A stretch of 7,241 nucleotides of DNA from Candidatus Pelagibacter sp. TMED197 (GCA_002169755.1 NHIU01000028.1:29946-37186), one strand, 5' to 3'. Counted from the first letter of the stretch, positions 1-5,767 are shown. A program made the numbers and translations. The notes: a model not told the origin generated them from the sequence alone.

Positions 1-42
1 GTCTTAATACCTAGTAGATTTAAGCACCTTTGGTGTTCATAA
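1..42 (+). CDS. Possible 3' end of an upstream gene (partial)
   Basis: Frame 1 is open from the window edge for 13 codons and stops at TAA 40-42; the other two forward frames stop within the first 14 bases. The residues end in SRFKHLWCS, too few to assign a family. The reading is supported mainly by layout: a gene ending at 42, then a hairpin, a late-promoter box and a new ATG at 108 is a normal phage junction. It could equally be non-coding sequence that is open by chance. Confidence 0.3.
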   Translation, partial: VLIPSRFKHLWCS

Positions 43-53
43 CTATACATAAG

Positions 54-72
54 CAAACCATCGCCTGGTTTG
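54..72 (+). promoter_or_regulatory. Perfect 7-bp hairpin in the 5' spacer
   Basis: CAAACCA (54-60) pairs perfectly with TGGTTTG (66-72) around the 5-nt loop TCGCC. A weaker stem-loop lies just upstream, with CACC 25-28 pairing with GGTG 32-35. Neither is followed by a T-run on either strand, so this is not a textbook rho-independent terminator. It may protect the 3' end of the upstream transcript or act as a weak terminator before the late-promoter box at 95. Confidence 0.35.
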
Positions 73-94
73 GAGGAACATACAATATTAATCA

Positions 95-102
95 TATAAA
101 TA
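95..102 (+). promoter_or_regulatory. T4-type late promoter box (TATAAATA)
   Basis: Exact match to the TATAAATA box that T4-like phages use with the gp55 late sigma factor. Only 5 nt separate it from the ATG at 108. In T4 the start of transcription lies roughly 6-7 nt after the box, which would put it on or beside the start codon. Either the message is nearly leaderless, or the match is fortuitous in AT-rich DNA. The other two exact boxes in the window sit 20-21 nt before their ATG and leave room for a ribosome binding site. Confidence 0.5.
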
Positions 103-107
103 TTTAT

Positions 108-725
108 ATGAGTTATAATAGTATATTATCCTACGGTGACTTGATACCCTTGAATATAGAGTGTGAAGTTGGTAAGTTATTTAGCGAAATAGAAGGATTT
201 AAATTCGCAAAATATAATCCTAGAAAAGACATACCTAGATATGGTCTTAGCATAACTAGTTTAGATGGTTCTCTGAACGGAGTAGATTTAGATTCAATAA
301 AAGAATATAATAAAGAGAACAATACAAACTATGATGAGTTATCTTTTTCCACATTTACAGACGTTTATCATTCTAGTCCAGAAATTAGAAAAATTGTAGA
401 GCCCTTTAAAAATCACATAGGCAGGTCACATATATTAAATCTACCAGCAGGTGGTTATTTTCCACCTCATAGAGATTTGCCGGTCTATACAGAGGAACAA
501 AATAGTTTAAGAATATTAGTTCCTCTTAAAAAATGTAATCCACCTCATATGTATTTTATGTATGAAAATAAACCATTACATTTTGACCACGGAAGAGCAT
601 ACTTTTTAAATACAAATAAATCGCATAATCTTTTTTCATTTAAAGATAGTTATATGATAGTGTTAAATGTAAAAACAGGCGAAGACGTTTACAAGATTAT
701 AGGAAATCATTTTCAGGCTTCATAA
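108..725 (+). CDS. 2OG-Fe(II) oxygenase, aspartyl/asparaginyl hydroxylase-like
   Basis: Probable non-haem iron, 2-oxoglutarate-dependent oxygenase with a double-stranded beta-helix core; substrate unknown. With ATG 108 the protein has 205 residues. The C-terminal half carries the core: SHILNLPAGG (about 107-116), then H121-R122-D123 as the HxD iron pair, R135 in SLRILVPL, and the distal histidine H163 in FLNTNKSH. The order matches the last gene of the cassette (5751-6371) and resembles the Asp/Asn beta-hydroxylase family. The arginine that normally binds 2OG about 8-10 residues after the distal His is not obvious here (KDSYMIVLNV), so the co-substrate site may differ. The N-terminal 100 residues are not recognised. 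The frame stays open upstream to a TTG at 30, but every other gene here uses ATG and that extension would cover the hairpin and promoter box, so ATG 108 is preferred. No good ribosome binding site precedes it. Confidence 0.7.
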   Translation: MSYNSILSYGDLIPLNIECEVGKLFSEIEGFKFAKYNPRKDIPRYGLSITSLDGSLNGVDLDSIKEYNKENNTNYDELSFSTFTDVYHSSPEIRKIVEPFKNHIGRSHILNLPAGGYFPPHRDLPVYTEEQNSLRILVPLKKCNPPHMYFMYENKPLHFDHGRAYFLNTNKSHNLFSFKDSYMIVLNVKTGEDVYKIIGNHFQAS

Positions 726-728
726 ATA
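721..728 (+). promoter_or_regulatory. Late-promoter-like box (CATAAATA)
   Basis: One mismatch from TATAAATA. It overlaps the TAA stop of the preceding oxygenase gene (723-725) and lies 5 nt before the desaturase ATG, the same spacing as the box at 95-102. Overlap with a stop codon also occurs at the exact box at 6367-6374. In AT-rich DNA a 7-of-8 match can arise by chance, so this is tentative. Confidence 0.3.
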
Positions 729-733
729 GGACT

Positions 734-1390
734 ATGGAATTAACAATAGCAATATTATTAGGTATAGTGTGGTCTCAAATTATTTCACATTTGGGTGCCA
801 GCATTTTATTACACAGGCATTATTGTCATAAACAATTTAAAGTGCCTGGTTGGTTTGAGGTAATGGGTTTGAGTATGTTAATGATAGCTTGCATAAGAAC
901 ACCGATAGGGTGGATTGCAAGTCACCGGATGCACCATACACATTCAGACGGACCTGAAGACCCTCACTCTTCAAAATACGTGGGTTTTTGGAAAGTATTA
1001 TTTACGACTTGGGATATAAAAAAGATACCTACAAAATATGCAAAAGATTTATTTAAAAATCCTAAATTAGTATTTTGTCATAGACATTGGTTAAAAATAT
1101 TAATAGCAGTATGGGTAATTAGTTTTCTAATTAGTCCTTACTTCTTTATAGGATTTGCATTAGTACCTTTTATATTCGCAAAAATAGGATTTGGATTACT
1201 GAATACCATAGGACATAGAACACCAGGTGGTGCCAATGTTGCTTGGTTAAATTTGTTTATTGCAGGTGAAGGCTATCATAAAAATCATCACGAAAATTTT
1301 AAAAGAATTAGATTACATAAGTTTGACACAGGTGGTTGGCTAGCAGAGAGATTATTTAAAGATTATGAACCAAAAAGAAAGACTACTTAA
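734..1390 (+). CDS. Acyl (fatty acid) desaturase, delta-9/stearoyl-CoA desaturase family, short form
   Basis: Membrane di-iron desaturase that would introduce a double bond into acyl chains of lipids, using O2 and an external electron donor. The three histidine boxes are intact: H27-RHYC-H32, H64-RM-H67-H68, and H182-KN-H185-H186 in GEGYHKNHH. The extra ligand motif NTIGH (N157, H161) is also present. Hydrophobic segments lie at about 2-24, 41-60 and 121-150. At 218 residues it is shorter than the usual bacterial enzymes (roughly 270-380), because box 1 begins only 26 residues in and much of the usual N-terminal hydrophobic hairpin is missing. It starts 8 nt after the oxygenase stop; AGGA at 728-731 is too close to the ATG to be a normal binding site. 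Its last 26 nt overlap the aminotransferase gene. Family assignment is firm; substrate position and activity are inferred. Confidence 0.92.
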   Translation: MELTIAILLGIVWSQIISHLGASILLHRHYCHKQFKVPGWFEVMGLSMLMIACIRTPIGWIASHRMHHTHSDGPEDPHSSKYVGFWKVLFTTWDIKKIPTKYAKDLFKNPKLVFCHRHWLKILIAVWVISFLISPYFFIGFALVPFIFAKIGFGLLNTIGHRTPGGANVAWLNLFIAGEGYHKNHHENFKRIRLHKFDTGGWLAERLFKDYEPKRKTT

Positions 1391-2153
1391 ACAATCATTA
1401 GCTATTAGAACATTCCCTATTGCAAAAATAAAAGCAATATGTGATAAGTTCAAATTAGATAATCATACAGAGGTAAAGCCGTTCTCTTCAAATATAACAG
1501 AGTGGCTAGAACCTGTAATTAATCTATCAGATTTTCCTTACTTATATCCAGCAAACGGTGTAACCGAAGGCCTTAATTATTGGTATATGCAAGAAAACAG
1601 AAAAGTTTTTAGACATAAAGATGATTATGTATGGTTGCCAGAAAGTCATTCAGGTGATATAATATATTTAAGTTGTCCTTCATCTATTGATGGTAACATT
1701 GTAGATATACCAACAACAATGCCCGTAGCTTTAGATATTGCATATGTTGGTTCTCTTTCAGAGAAAATAAAAATAGAAGTACCATACAATGTTGAAAAGG
1801 TATTTTTCTCATTAAGTAAATGTTTTGGACTACGAAATTATAGAATAGGATATTACTGGTCAAGAACGCCAGATAAACAACTTGAAAGATTAATAGGTTC
1901 GGCAAAATATTATAATTATCATTCAATGCAATTAGGTGAAAAAATAATAAAAGAAGTTAGCCCTTATGCAGTACATAATACTTTAAAAAAATATCAAGAT
2001 AAGATATGCAGAGATTTAAACTTTAGTGCTTCAGATAGTGTGTGGTTAGCAACAACAGAAAACGAAGAATATAATAAATTTAAAAAGGGTAATGCAAACC
2101 GAATAAGTTTGTGTGATTTAATACAAGATGAATATAACAGGCGTATCATTTAG
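1365..2153 (+). CDS. Minimal fold-type-I PLP-dependent aminotransferase
   Basis: Likely transfers an amino group using pyridoxal phosphate; substrate unknown. Family landmarks occur in order: NGVTEGL (64-70), matching the phosphate-loop entry of class I/II aminotransferases; CPSSIDGNIVDIP (104-116), in place of the NPxNPTG turn; D124 and Y127 in LDIAYVG, the residues that contact the pyridine ring; and S149-L-S-K152 followed by FGLRNYRIGY, the signature of the Schiff-base lysine (K152) and phosphate-binding arginine (R160). RISLC near the end (R246) resembles the substrate-carboxylate arginine motif. At 262 residues it is far shorter than the usual 350-420; most of the loss is in the N-terminal arm and the C-terminal small domain. 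All core residues are kept, so it is probably functional rather than decaying. The ATG lies inside the desaturase gene (26-nt overlap), and the end overlaps the reductase gene by 26 nt. Confidence 0.78.
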   Translation: MNQKERLLKQSLAIRTFPIAKIKAICDKFKLDNHTEVKPFSSNITEWLEPVINLSDFPYLYPANGVTEGLNYWYMQENRKVFRHKDDYVWLPESHSGDIIYLSCPSSIDGNIVDIPTTMPVALDIAYVGSLSEKIKIEVPYNVEKVFFSLSKCFGLRNYRIGYYWSRTPDKQLERLIGSAKYYNYHSMQLGEKIIKEVSPYAVHNTLKKYQDKICRDLNFSASDSVWLATTENEEYNKFKKGNANRISLCDLIQDEYNRRII

Positions 2154-2595
2154 TTATAGTAATGATTCAATGAACCATAGAGGTTTATTATTAATGAATC
2201 GTTATTTAAACTTTAAACATATTATTAAAATGAATCTACCTATTTGTAATTCAAATAAACCTGACGGTAATATACCCATTTCAGTAGAAGATTTGGATAA
2301 AAAATTAAAAGATAGTGATGTTTTAGTATTTGCAATACCAGAATATACAGGTCATTATTCAGTAGGATTTAAAAATCTTATGGACTGGTTGGTTGTTAAA
2401 GCTTATTATAATGCAGACTTAGGTCAAAAGTATTCTATATCAAATAAACCTGTATATGTAATAACGTTTACACCTGCCAAGAAAGGTGTAGGTGATAGAC
2501 ACTTTGATATGACAAAAGATATATTGACAAAACTAGGTAGTCAAGTAAAAGATATGTGGGCAAAAAAACGATTGTTGGGAAAATTTAACTCCTGA
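2128..2595 (+). CDS. NAD(P)H-dependent FMN reductase, flavodoxin fold, frameshifted near the C-terminus
   Basis: Flavodoxin-like fold of the NADPH-dependent FMN reductase family, which reduces free or bound flavin and could feed electrons to oxygenases. The in-frame part has 155 residues. An N-terminal beta strand is followed by a polar loop (SYSNDSMN, 9-16) in the place of the FMN-phosphate loop. The core signature is DVLVFAIPEYTGHYSVGFKN to about residue 83, then LMDWL, matching the PEYNGS...KNALDWL motif of the family; P71, E72, Y73 and G75 are visible. The frame ends soon after a run of seven A at 2562-2568. One nucleotide over, the protein continues to 2707 (separate entry), giving a plausible 192-residue product, the usual size for this family. 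The ATG lies inside the aminotransferase gene. Fold and family are well supported; whether this copy makes a full-length protein is open. Confidence 0.75.
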   Translation: MNITGVSFSYSNDSMNHRGLLLMNRYLNFKHIIKMNLPICNSNKPDGNIPISVEDLDKKLKDSDVLVFAIPEYTGHYSVGFKNLMDWLVVKAYYNADLGQKYSISNKPVYVITFTPAKKGVGDRHFDMTKDILTKLGSQVKDMWAKKRLLGKFNS

Positions 2596-2707
2596 AAACT
2601 ATAAGTTTGTAGAAAAAGAATGTAAAAAAATATTAAAAAAAGATATGATAGATGAAGTAAGTGGTTGGCAACAAAAGTATGATGATTGGAATGATAAATG
2701 GAAGTAA
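2567..2707 (+). pseudogene. Out-of-frame C-terminal part of the FMN reductase
   Basis: Directly after the seven-A tract (2562-2568) the +1 frame reads 46 codons without a stop, starting NDCWENLTPENYKF and ending at TAA 2705-2707. The stretch is lysine- and acid-rich, with regular helix-like spacing and no sign of random coding. Its stop overlaps the next ATG (2698) by 10 nt, just like the other junctions of this cassette, whereas the in-frame stop at 2595 would leave a 102-nt gap found nowhere else between these genes. Removing one A from the tract joins the frames. The cause may be a homopolymer sequencing error, a real mutation, or slippage of ribosome or polymerase on the A-run. Confidence 0.7.
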
Positions 2708-3120
2708 AAGGATTATATTGGTTAAAAGATAATTATATTAAACCTTATGATATAGATGAGGGTAAAAGAATTATTATGTGTGGTGTTCCAGGTGCTTTTA
2801 CAGAAAATTGTACTTATGAACATCTACCAGGTTTTGTTAGTAAACTAGATAAACTAAAAGAGTTAGGTATAGATAAGGTCGTATTTGTTTCAGTAAATGA
2901 CGCTTATGTTATGTGGACTTGGAACAAAATGCACGGTCATAAAGATATTGATAGTGTATCAGACCCGATAGCAGAATTTGCTAAATCAAAAAAGAAAGAC
3001 CTTGATTGGGGAAAAACTTTTGGCGTTAGAAGTTCAAGATATGCCTATCTATGGGAAAATGGCAAGATTGTAAAAGAATTTAAAGACCCTTATATTGATG
3101 GAGTGATAAAAGAATTATGA
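2698..3120 (+). CDS. Peroxiredoxin, Prx5/type II (redoxin) family
   Basis: Thiol peroxidase that would reduce hydrogen peroxide or organic hydroperoxides in the cytoplasm. The active-site motif is GVPGAFTENCTYEHLPGF (29-46), with the peroxidatic cysteine C38 and the helper residues P31 and T35. It is followed by VVFVSVNDAYVMWTWNK (61-77), the family's typical SVNDxFV strand, and by GVRSSRYAYLWENGKI (109-124), with the active-site arginine at R111 or R114. C28 sits in the strand before the active site and is the only other cysteine, so a standard resolving cysteine is not obvious; recycling by a host glutaredoxin or thioredoxin is likely. At 140 residues it is slightly shorter than usual (about 155-165), with a trimmed N-terminus. 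Its ATG overlaps the out-of-frame reductase tail, and its TGA overlaps the next ATG as ATGA. Next to a flavin reductase and O2-using iron enzymes, a protective role is plausible. Confidence 0.92.
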   Translation: MEVKGLYWLKDNYIKPYDIDEGKRIIMCGVPGAFTENCTYEHLPGFVSKLDKLKELGIDKVVFVSVNDAYVMWTWNKMHGHKDIDSVSDPIAEFAKSKKKDLDWGKTFGVRSSRYAYLWENGKIVKEFKDPYIDGVIKEL

Positions 3121-3773
3121 TACCAGGAATAGCAGAGTACGTAAATATAAAACCAGACTATGATACTTTTAATAGATTGTATGTAGAAGTAAAGGCTACA
3201 TCATCAAATACATTTGGTAAAACACCATTTAAAAGTTATTCATTAGAGGATAATAGAACAGGTGTGCCTACTGGTTACGAACAATTATTTGATTCTATAT
3301 TATCAAAACATAAAGAAGTACATCCACATTATCAATTTCGTTCAACAGGTTTTAACACAGCAGATAGTACAGAAAAGGATGTATTTGCTCATACAGATAT
3401 TGATTTAGATACTGAACACCCGAATGGTTATAATGTTGTCATACCTATATTTGGAAACTCAAAAATAATTTACTATGAAACTAAAGATGATGAAGTTTAT
3501 TTACCTGAAAAGAATGCTCACGGTTATGCATATTATCACGAATTTAAAGCACAAAAAGAAATGGGTCAATATACACCAGAGTTTGAAAAGTTTTTGAGTG
3601 AAAGAGAGATTGGTCATATTGTAGTTGATAAACCAATACTAATACAAACTACTACAATGCATAGAGTAGTGGTGACAGAGGCACCTAGGTGTGCTTGGGT
3701 GACAAGATGGAATAATATTCCTAAAGATATAAGTTTTAGTCAATTCAAACAAAAGGTAGAAAATATATTATGA
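3117..3773 (+). CDS. 2OG-Fe(II) oxygenase (second of the cassette)
   Basis: Probable 2-oxoglutarate-dependent dioxygenase of 218 residues. The iron site is visible as H92-T-D94 in FAHTDIDLD and a distal H182 in TTTMHRVVVTEAPRCAW, with R191 (nine residues on) or R197 as candidate 2OG-binding arginine. Between them, YNVVIPIFG (about 105-113) matches the R/N-x-x-VPIFG strand seen in the other hydroxylase-like gene at 5751. A lysine- and glutamate-rich insertion (about 130-165) separates the two halves of the core and is longer than in its two relatives here. The N-terminal 70 residues are not recognised. The ATG overlaps the peroxiredoxin stop (ATGA, 3117-3120) and the TGA overlaps the next ATG (3770-3773), so translation is probably coupled. 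Substrate unknown. Confidence 0.7.
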   Translation: MIPGIAEYVNIKPDYDTFNRLYVEVKATSSNTFGKTPFKSYSLEDNRTGVPTGYEQLFDSILSKHKEVHPHYQFRSTGFNTADSTEKDVFAHTDIDLDTEHPNGYNVVIPIFGNSKIIYYETKDDEVYLPEKNAHGYAYYHEFKAQKEMGQYTPEFEKFLSEREIGHIVVDKPILIQTTTMHRVVVTEAPRCAWVTRWNNIPKDISFSQFKQKVENIL

Positions 3774-4582
3774 TAAATCCAGAGAAGATAGATGTACAAA
3801 TAAAAGAGCTATCAAAAGAACAATTAATAGATATATCAAAAGGTATACACAAACAAGGTGTAGCAGTATTTTACAATCAAAAACTAGATGAATCTGAATA
3901 CATAAACACATTAAAAAAATTTGGTGAATGTGAATCACCAGATTTGTTTATGAATCCTAAAGAACATCCGGAAATATTTTTAGTCACGGGCAAGAGAGAC
4001 AAAGACGGTAAAAAACTTGGTATGTTTGGCGATACAGAATTAGGCTGGCACTCAAATGGTAATTCACGACACTTAATAGATAAAATATTAATTAGTTTAT
4101 ATTGTGTAAAAGAAGATATTAATACAACGTTAAGTGTTTGCAATACTCAAATGCCTTTCTATGATATGTCAGATGATGAAAAAGAATATTGGCGTTCAAT
4201 TACAATTAGACTTAAATTTAAAAACAATACAATATATGATTTAGAAGAAGGCGACCCCGAGTTAGAGTTTATGAGTAAGAACAAAGGTAGTATTCGTAAA
4301 CTAGTTGGTCAACATCCACATACTGGTTTAGAATACTTTTATTTTCCTTATCACTTTATCACGAAAGCTTGGGAAGGTAAGAAACAAATTGACGCTGAAG
4401 AAATGATTAAAAAATTAATGCCTAAAATATTTAAATCTCAATATCAATATCATCATATATTTAAAGAGGGTGATTTATTATTAATGGACCAATTTACAAG
4501 TTTACACCGTAGAACACCTGTAATGGATAATAATCGTTTACTATGGAGAATAGCTGCAGATTTTAATAATGTCTATAAGTAA
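3770..4582 (+). CDS. TauD/TfdA-like 2OG oxygenase with altered HxD motif (HSN)
   Basis: Member of the TauD/TfdA/clavaminate synthase-like oxygenases (270 residues, normal length). Family features in order: an N-terminal helix and GVAVFYN strand (30-36); LGWHSNGNSRH (91-101); NTTLSVCNTQMPFYDM (118-133), the region carrying the 2OG-contacting threonine; HPHTGLEYFYFP (182-193); EGDLLLMDQFTSLHRRTP (233-250), giving the distal iron histidine H246; and R256/R260, placed like the 2OG-binding arginines of TauD. The unusual point is the first iron motif: H94-S95-N96 instead of HxD or HxE, so the carboxylate ligand is replaced by asparagine while every other key position is kept. This could mean a different iron chemistry, an Asn ligand, a ligand supplied elsewhere, or a non-catalytic protein. 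The gene overlaps the next one by 14 nt. Confidence 0.82.
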   Translation: MINPEKIDVQIKELSKEQLIDISKGIHKQGVAVFYNQKLDESEYINTLKKFGECESPDLFMNPKEHPEIFLVTGKRDKDGKKLGMFGDTELGWHSNGNSRHLIDKILISLYCVKEDINTTLSVCNTQMPFYDMSDDEKEYWRSITIRLKFKNNTIYDLEEGDPELEFMSKNKGSIRKLVGQHPHTGLEYFYFPYHFITKAWEGKKQIDAEEMIKKLMPKIFKSQYQYHHIFKEGDLLLMDQFTSLHRRTPVMDNNRLLWRIAADFNNVYK

Positions 4583-5186
4583 AAGAATACCTTGGCCTAA
4601 AATAACAACAAAGACAGGTAACGTGCCTTTGATGAAAGAGTATGCTATGCAAGATATGTGGTATCTTGATACACCAGAGGCTAAACCTATTTTTGAAAAA
4701 CAAGCTGATATAATAATTGAAAATGAATATAAAGGTATAGTAGATGTTGGTTGCAGACACGGTCCGGTAAATGAAATCTTATATGAAAAAAATTATAAAG
4801 ATTATCAGTATTATGGTTTTGACACTTCATTAGAACCTATTAATATAGCACAATACGAATGGGTTGGCAACCTTAATATTGAATATGCAGTAGGTGATTG
4901 GTCAAATTTAAAACCTGTTAGTTATAAAGTAGATTGTATTATTTTTAGTGGAGTTTTATTATATGAAAAAGAACATTATAATATGTTTACAGATATTATG
5001 AAATTCTATAATTGTAATAATGCTATAATACAAGAGCCTTATCATACTCAAAAACATTATGATGAAAGATTAAATTTAAAAACTATTACAAGAGATATGC
5101 AACAATATGATTTTTGGGAAGAACATATTATTGACGCAGAAATATTTTGTGGTAGAAGATTAGTAGCACACGCAAAATTATTATGA
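4569..5186 (+). CDS. Class I SAM-dependent methyltransferase
   Basis: Rossmann-like methyltransferase of 205 residues. Motif I is IVDVGCRHGPVNEIL (57-71), with the glycine loop G61-C-R-H-G65. An acidic residue ending strand beta-2 is D85 in YYGFDTS. The adenine-contact region is VGDWSNL (108-114, D110), and motif IV lies in KVDCIIFSGVLLYE (120-133). The C-terminal part has several histidines and aromatics and ends in RRLVAHAKLL, compatible with the last strands of the fold. The first 45 residues, rich in Trp, Tyr and Met, may form the substrate lid. The methyl acceptor cannot be told; motif IV lacks an NPPY/DPPY sequence, which argues against an amino-methylating DNA adenine or cytosine-N4 enzyme. 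It begins inside the TauD-like gene (14-nt overlap) and ends with ATGA shared with the next gene. Confidence 0.8.
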   Translation: MSISKRIPWPKITTKTGNVPLMKEYAMQDMWYLDTPEAKPIFEKQADIIIENEYKGIVDVGCRHGPVNEILYEKNYKDYQYYGFDTSLEPINIAQYEWVGNLNIEYAVGDWSNLKPVSYKVDCIIFSGVLLYEKEHYNMFTDIMKFYNCNNAIIQEPYHTQKHYDERLNLKTITRDMQQYDFWEEHIIDAEIFCGRRLVAHAKLL

Positions 5187-5767
5187 TTGTAAAAAGATAT
5201 TCTGAAGACCCTAACAAATATTGGCCATTGATAGAAAAGTTTAGATTACAAACTTTTGATGAAGGTAATGATAGTTTAACTCGTAAAAAATATAATCCAG
5301 ATAATGAAGATATTGAAACTTGGATGTGTTTTAAAGATGATAAGTTAATATCAATATCGGCAGCTGAAAAATCACATTACACAAATGACCCCGATATTGC
5401 AGTTAGAGTATGTCGTTATCACATTTTAAAAGAACATAGATTTACTCATTGTGGTTTAATTATGGCAGAGTATCAAATTAAATGGGCAAAAGAAAATAAT
5501 TTTAAAATACTCTATATTACCCACGACATTAAAAATAAAGCGATAAATAATCTATATCAAAGAAAACGAAAAATGACCGATAAGGCATTTAAAGATTATA
5601 TAAAAGGAGAATGGTACACAAAATTACAATTAGAAAATAAGTTTTTATTTAAAACTGGTAAAATGTTGCAGTATGTTTATAGCATTAGATTACAAGATGA
5701 CAATTTTAAATGGCAACCAAAATCTGATTACATTATAGAAAGAGAACATAATGGACAAATTAACTAA
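5183..5767 (+). CDS. GNAT-like N-acetyltransferase (tentative)
   Basis: A 194-residue protein with the general plan of a GNAT acyl-CoA N-acyltransferase. The N-terminal part has an alpha-helical segment (about 12-26), then the strand pair ETWMCFKDDKLISISAAEKS (45-64). The central strand and CoA-binding turn would be VRVCRYHILKEHRFTHCG (about 74-91), followed by the helix LIMAEYQIKWAKENNF, the strand KILYITHD, and KNKAINNLYQRK, which resembles the N..A..LY.k element of GNATs. The classic Q/RxxGxG/A loop is weak (KEHRFTHCG), so the assignment rests on the arrangement rather than a perfect motif. The C-terminal 60 residues are lysine-rich and unassigned. There is no Shine-Dalgarno sequence; the ATG is shared with the methyltransferase TGA (ATGA, 5183-5186), and the end overlaps the next gene by 17 nt. 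Confidence 0.5.
   Translation: MIVKRYSEDPNKYWPLIEKFRLQTFDEGNDSLTRKKYNPDNEDIETWMCFKDDKLISISAAEKSHYTNDPDIAVRVCRYHILKEHRFTHCGLIMAEYQIKWAKENNFKILYITHDIKNKAINNLYQRKRKMTDKAFKDYIKGEWYTKLQLENKFLFKTGKMLQYVYSIRLQDDNFKWQPKSDYIIEREHNGQIN

Noticed and set aside
30..107. N-terminal extension of the first oxygenase from TTG 30
   Set aside because: TTG would be the only non-ATG start here, it has no binding site, and the extension would cover the hairpin and TATAAATA box. It cannot be fully excluded, because a start at 30 would overlap the possible upstream gene end at 42 in the style of other junctions.
131..322. Open frame on the minus strand within the first oxygenase gene (also minus-strand frames at 1684-1926, 3877-4143 and 4563-4760)
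   Set aside because: They lie opposite well-supported plus-strand genes with recognisable motifs, have no ribosome binding sites or family signals, and their composition is what an AT-rich complement strand gives by chance.
2524..2529. TTGACA resembling a sigma-70 -35 box
   Set aside because: It is inside the reductase gene and has no TATAAT-like sequence at 16-18 nt downstream.
4569..5186. Methyltransferase as part of a restriction-modification or DNA-modification system
   Set aside because: There is no NPPY/DPPY or PC motif, no target-recognition domain and no nuclease or specificity gene nearby; a small-molecule or protein acceptor is more likely.
5542..5549. GATAAATA, one mismatch from the late-promoter box
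   Set aside because: It is deep inside the GNAT-like gene, about 200 bases from the next start, with no leader or binding site at a sensible distance; expected by chance in AT-rich DNA.
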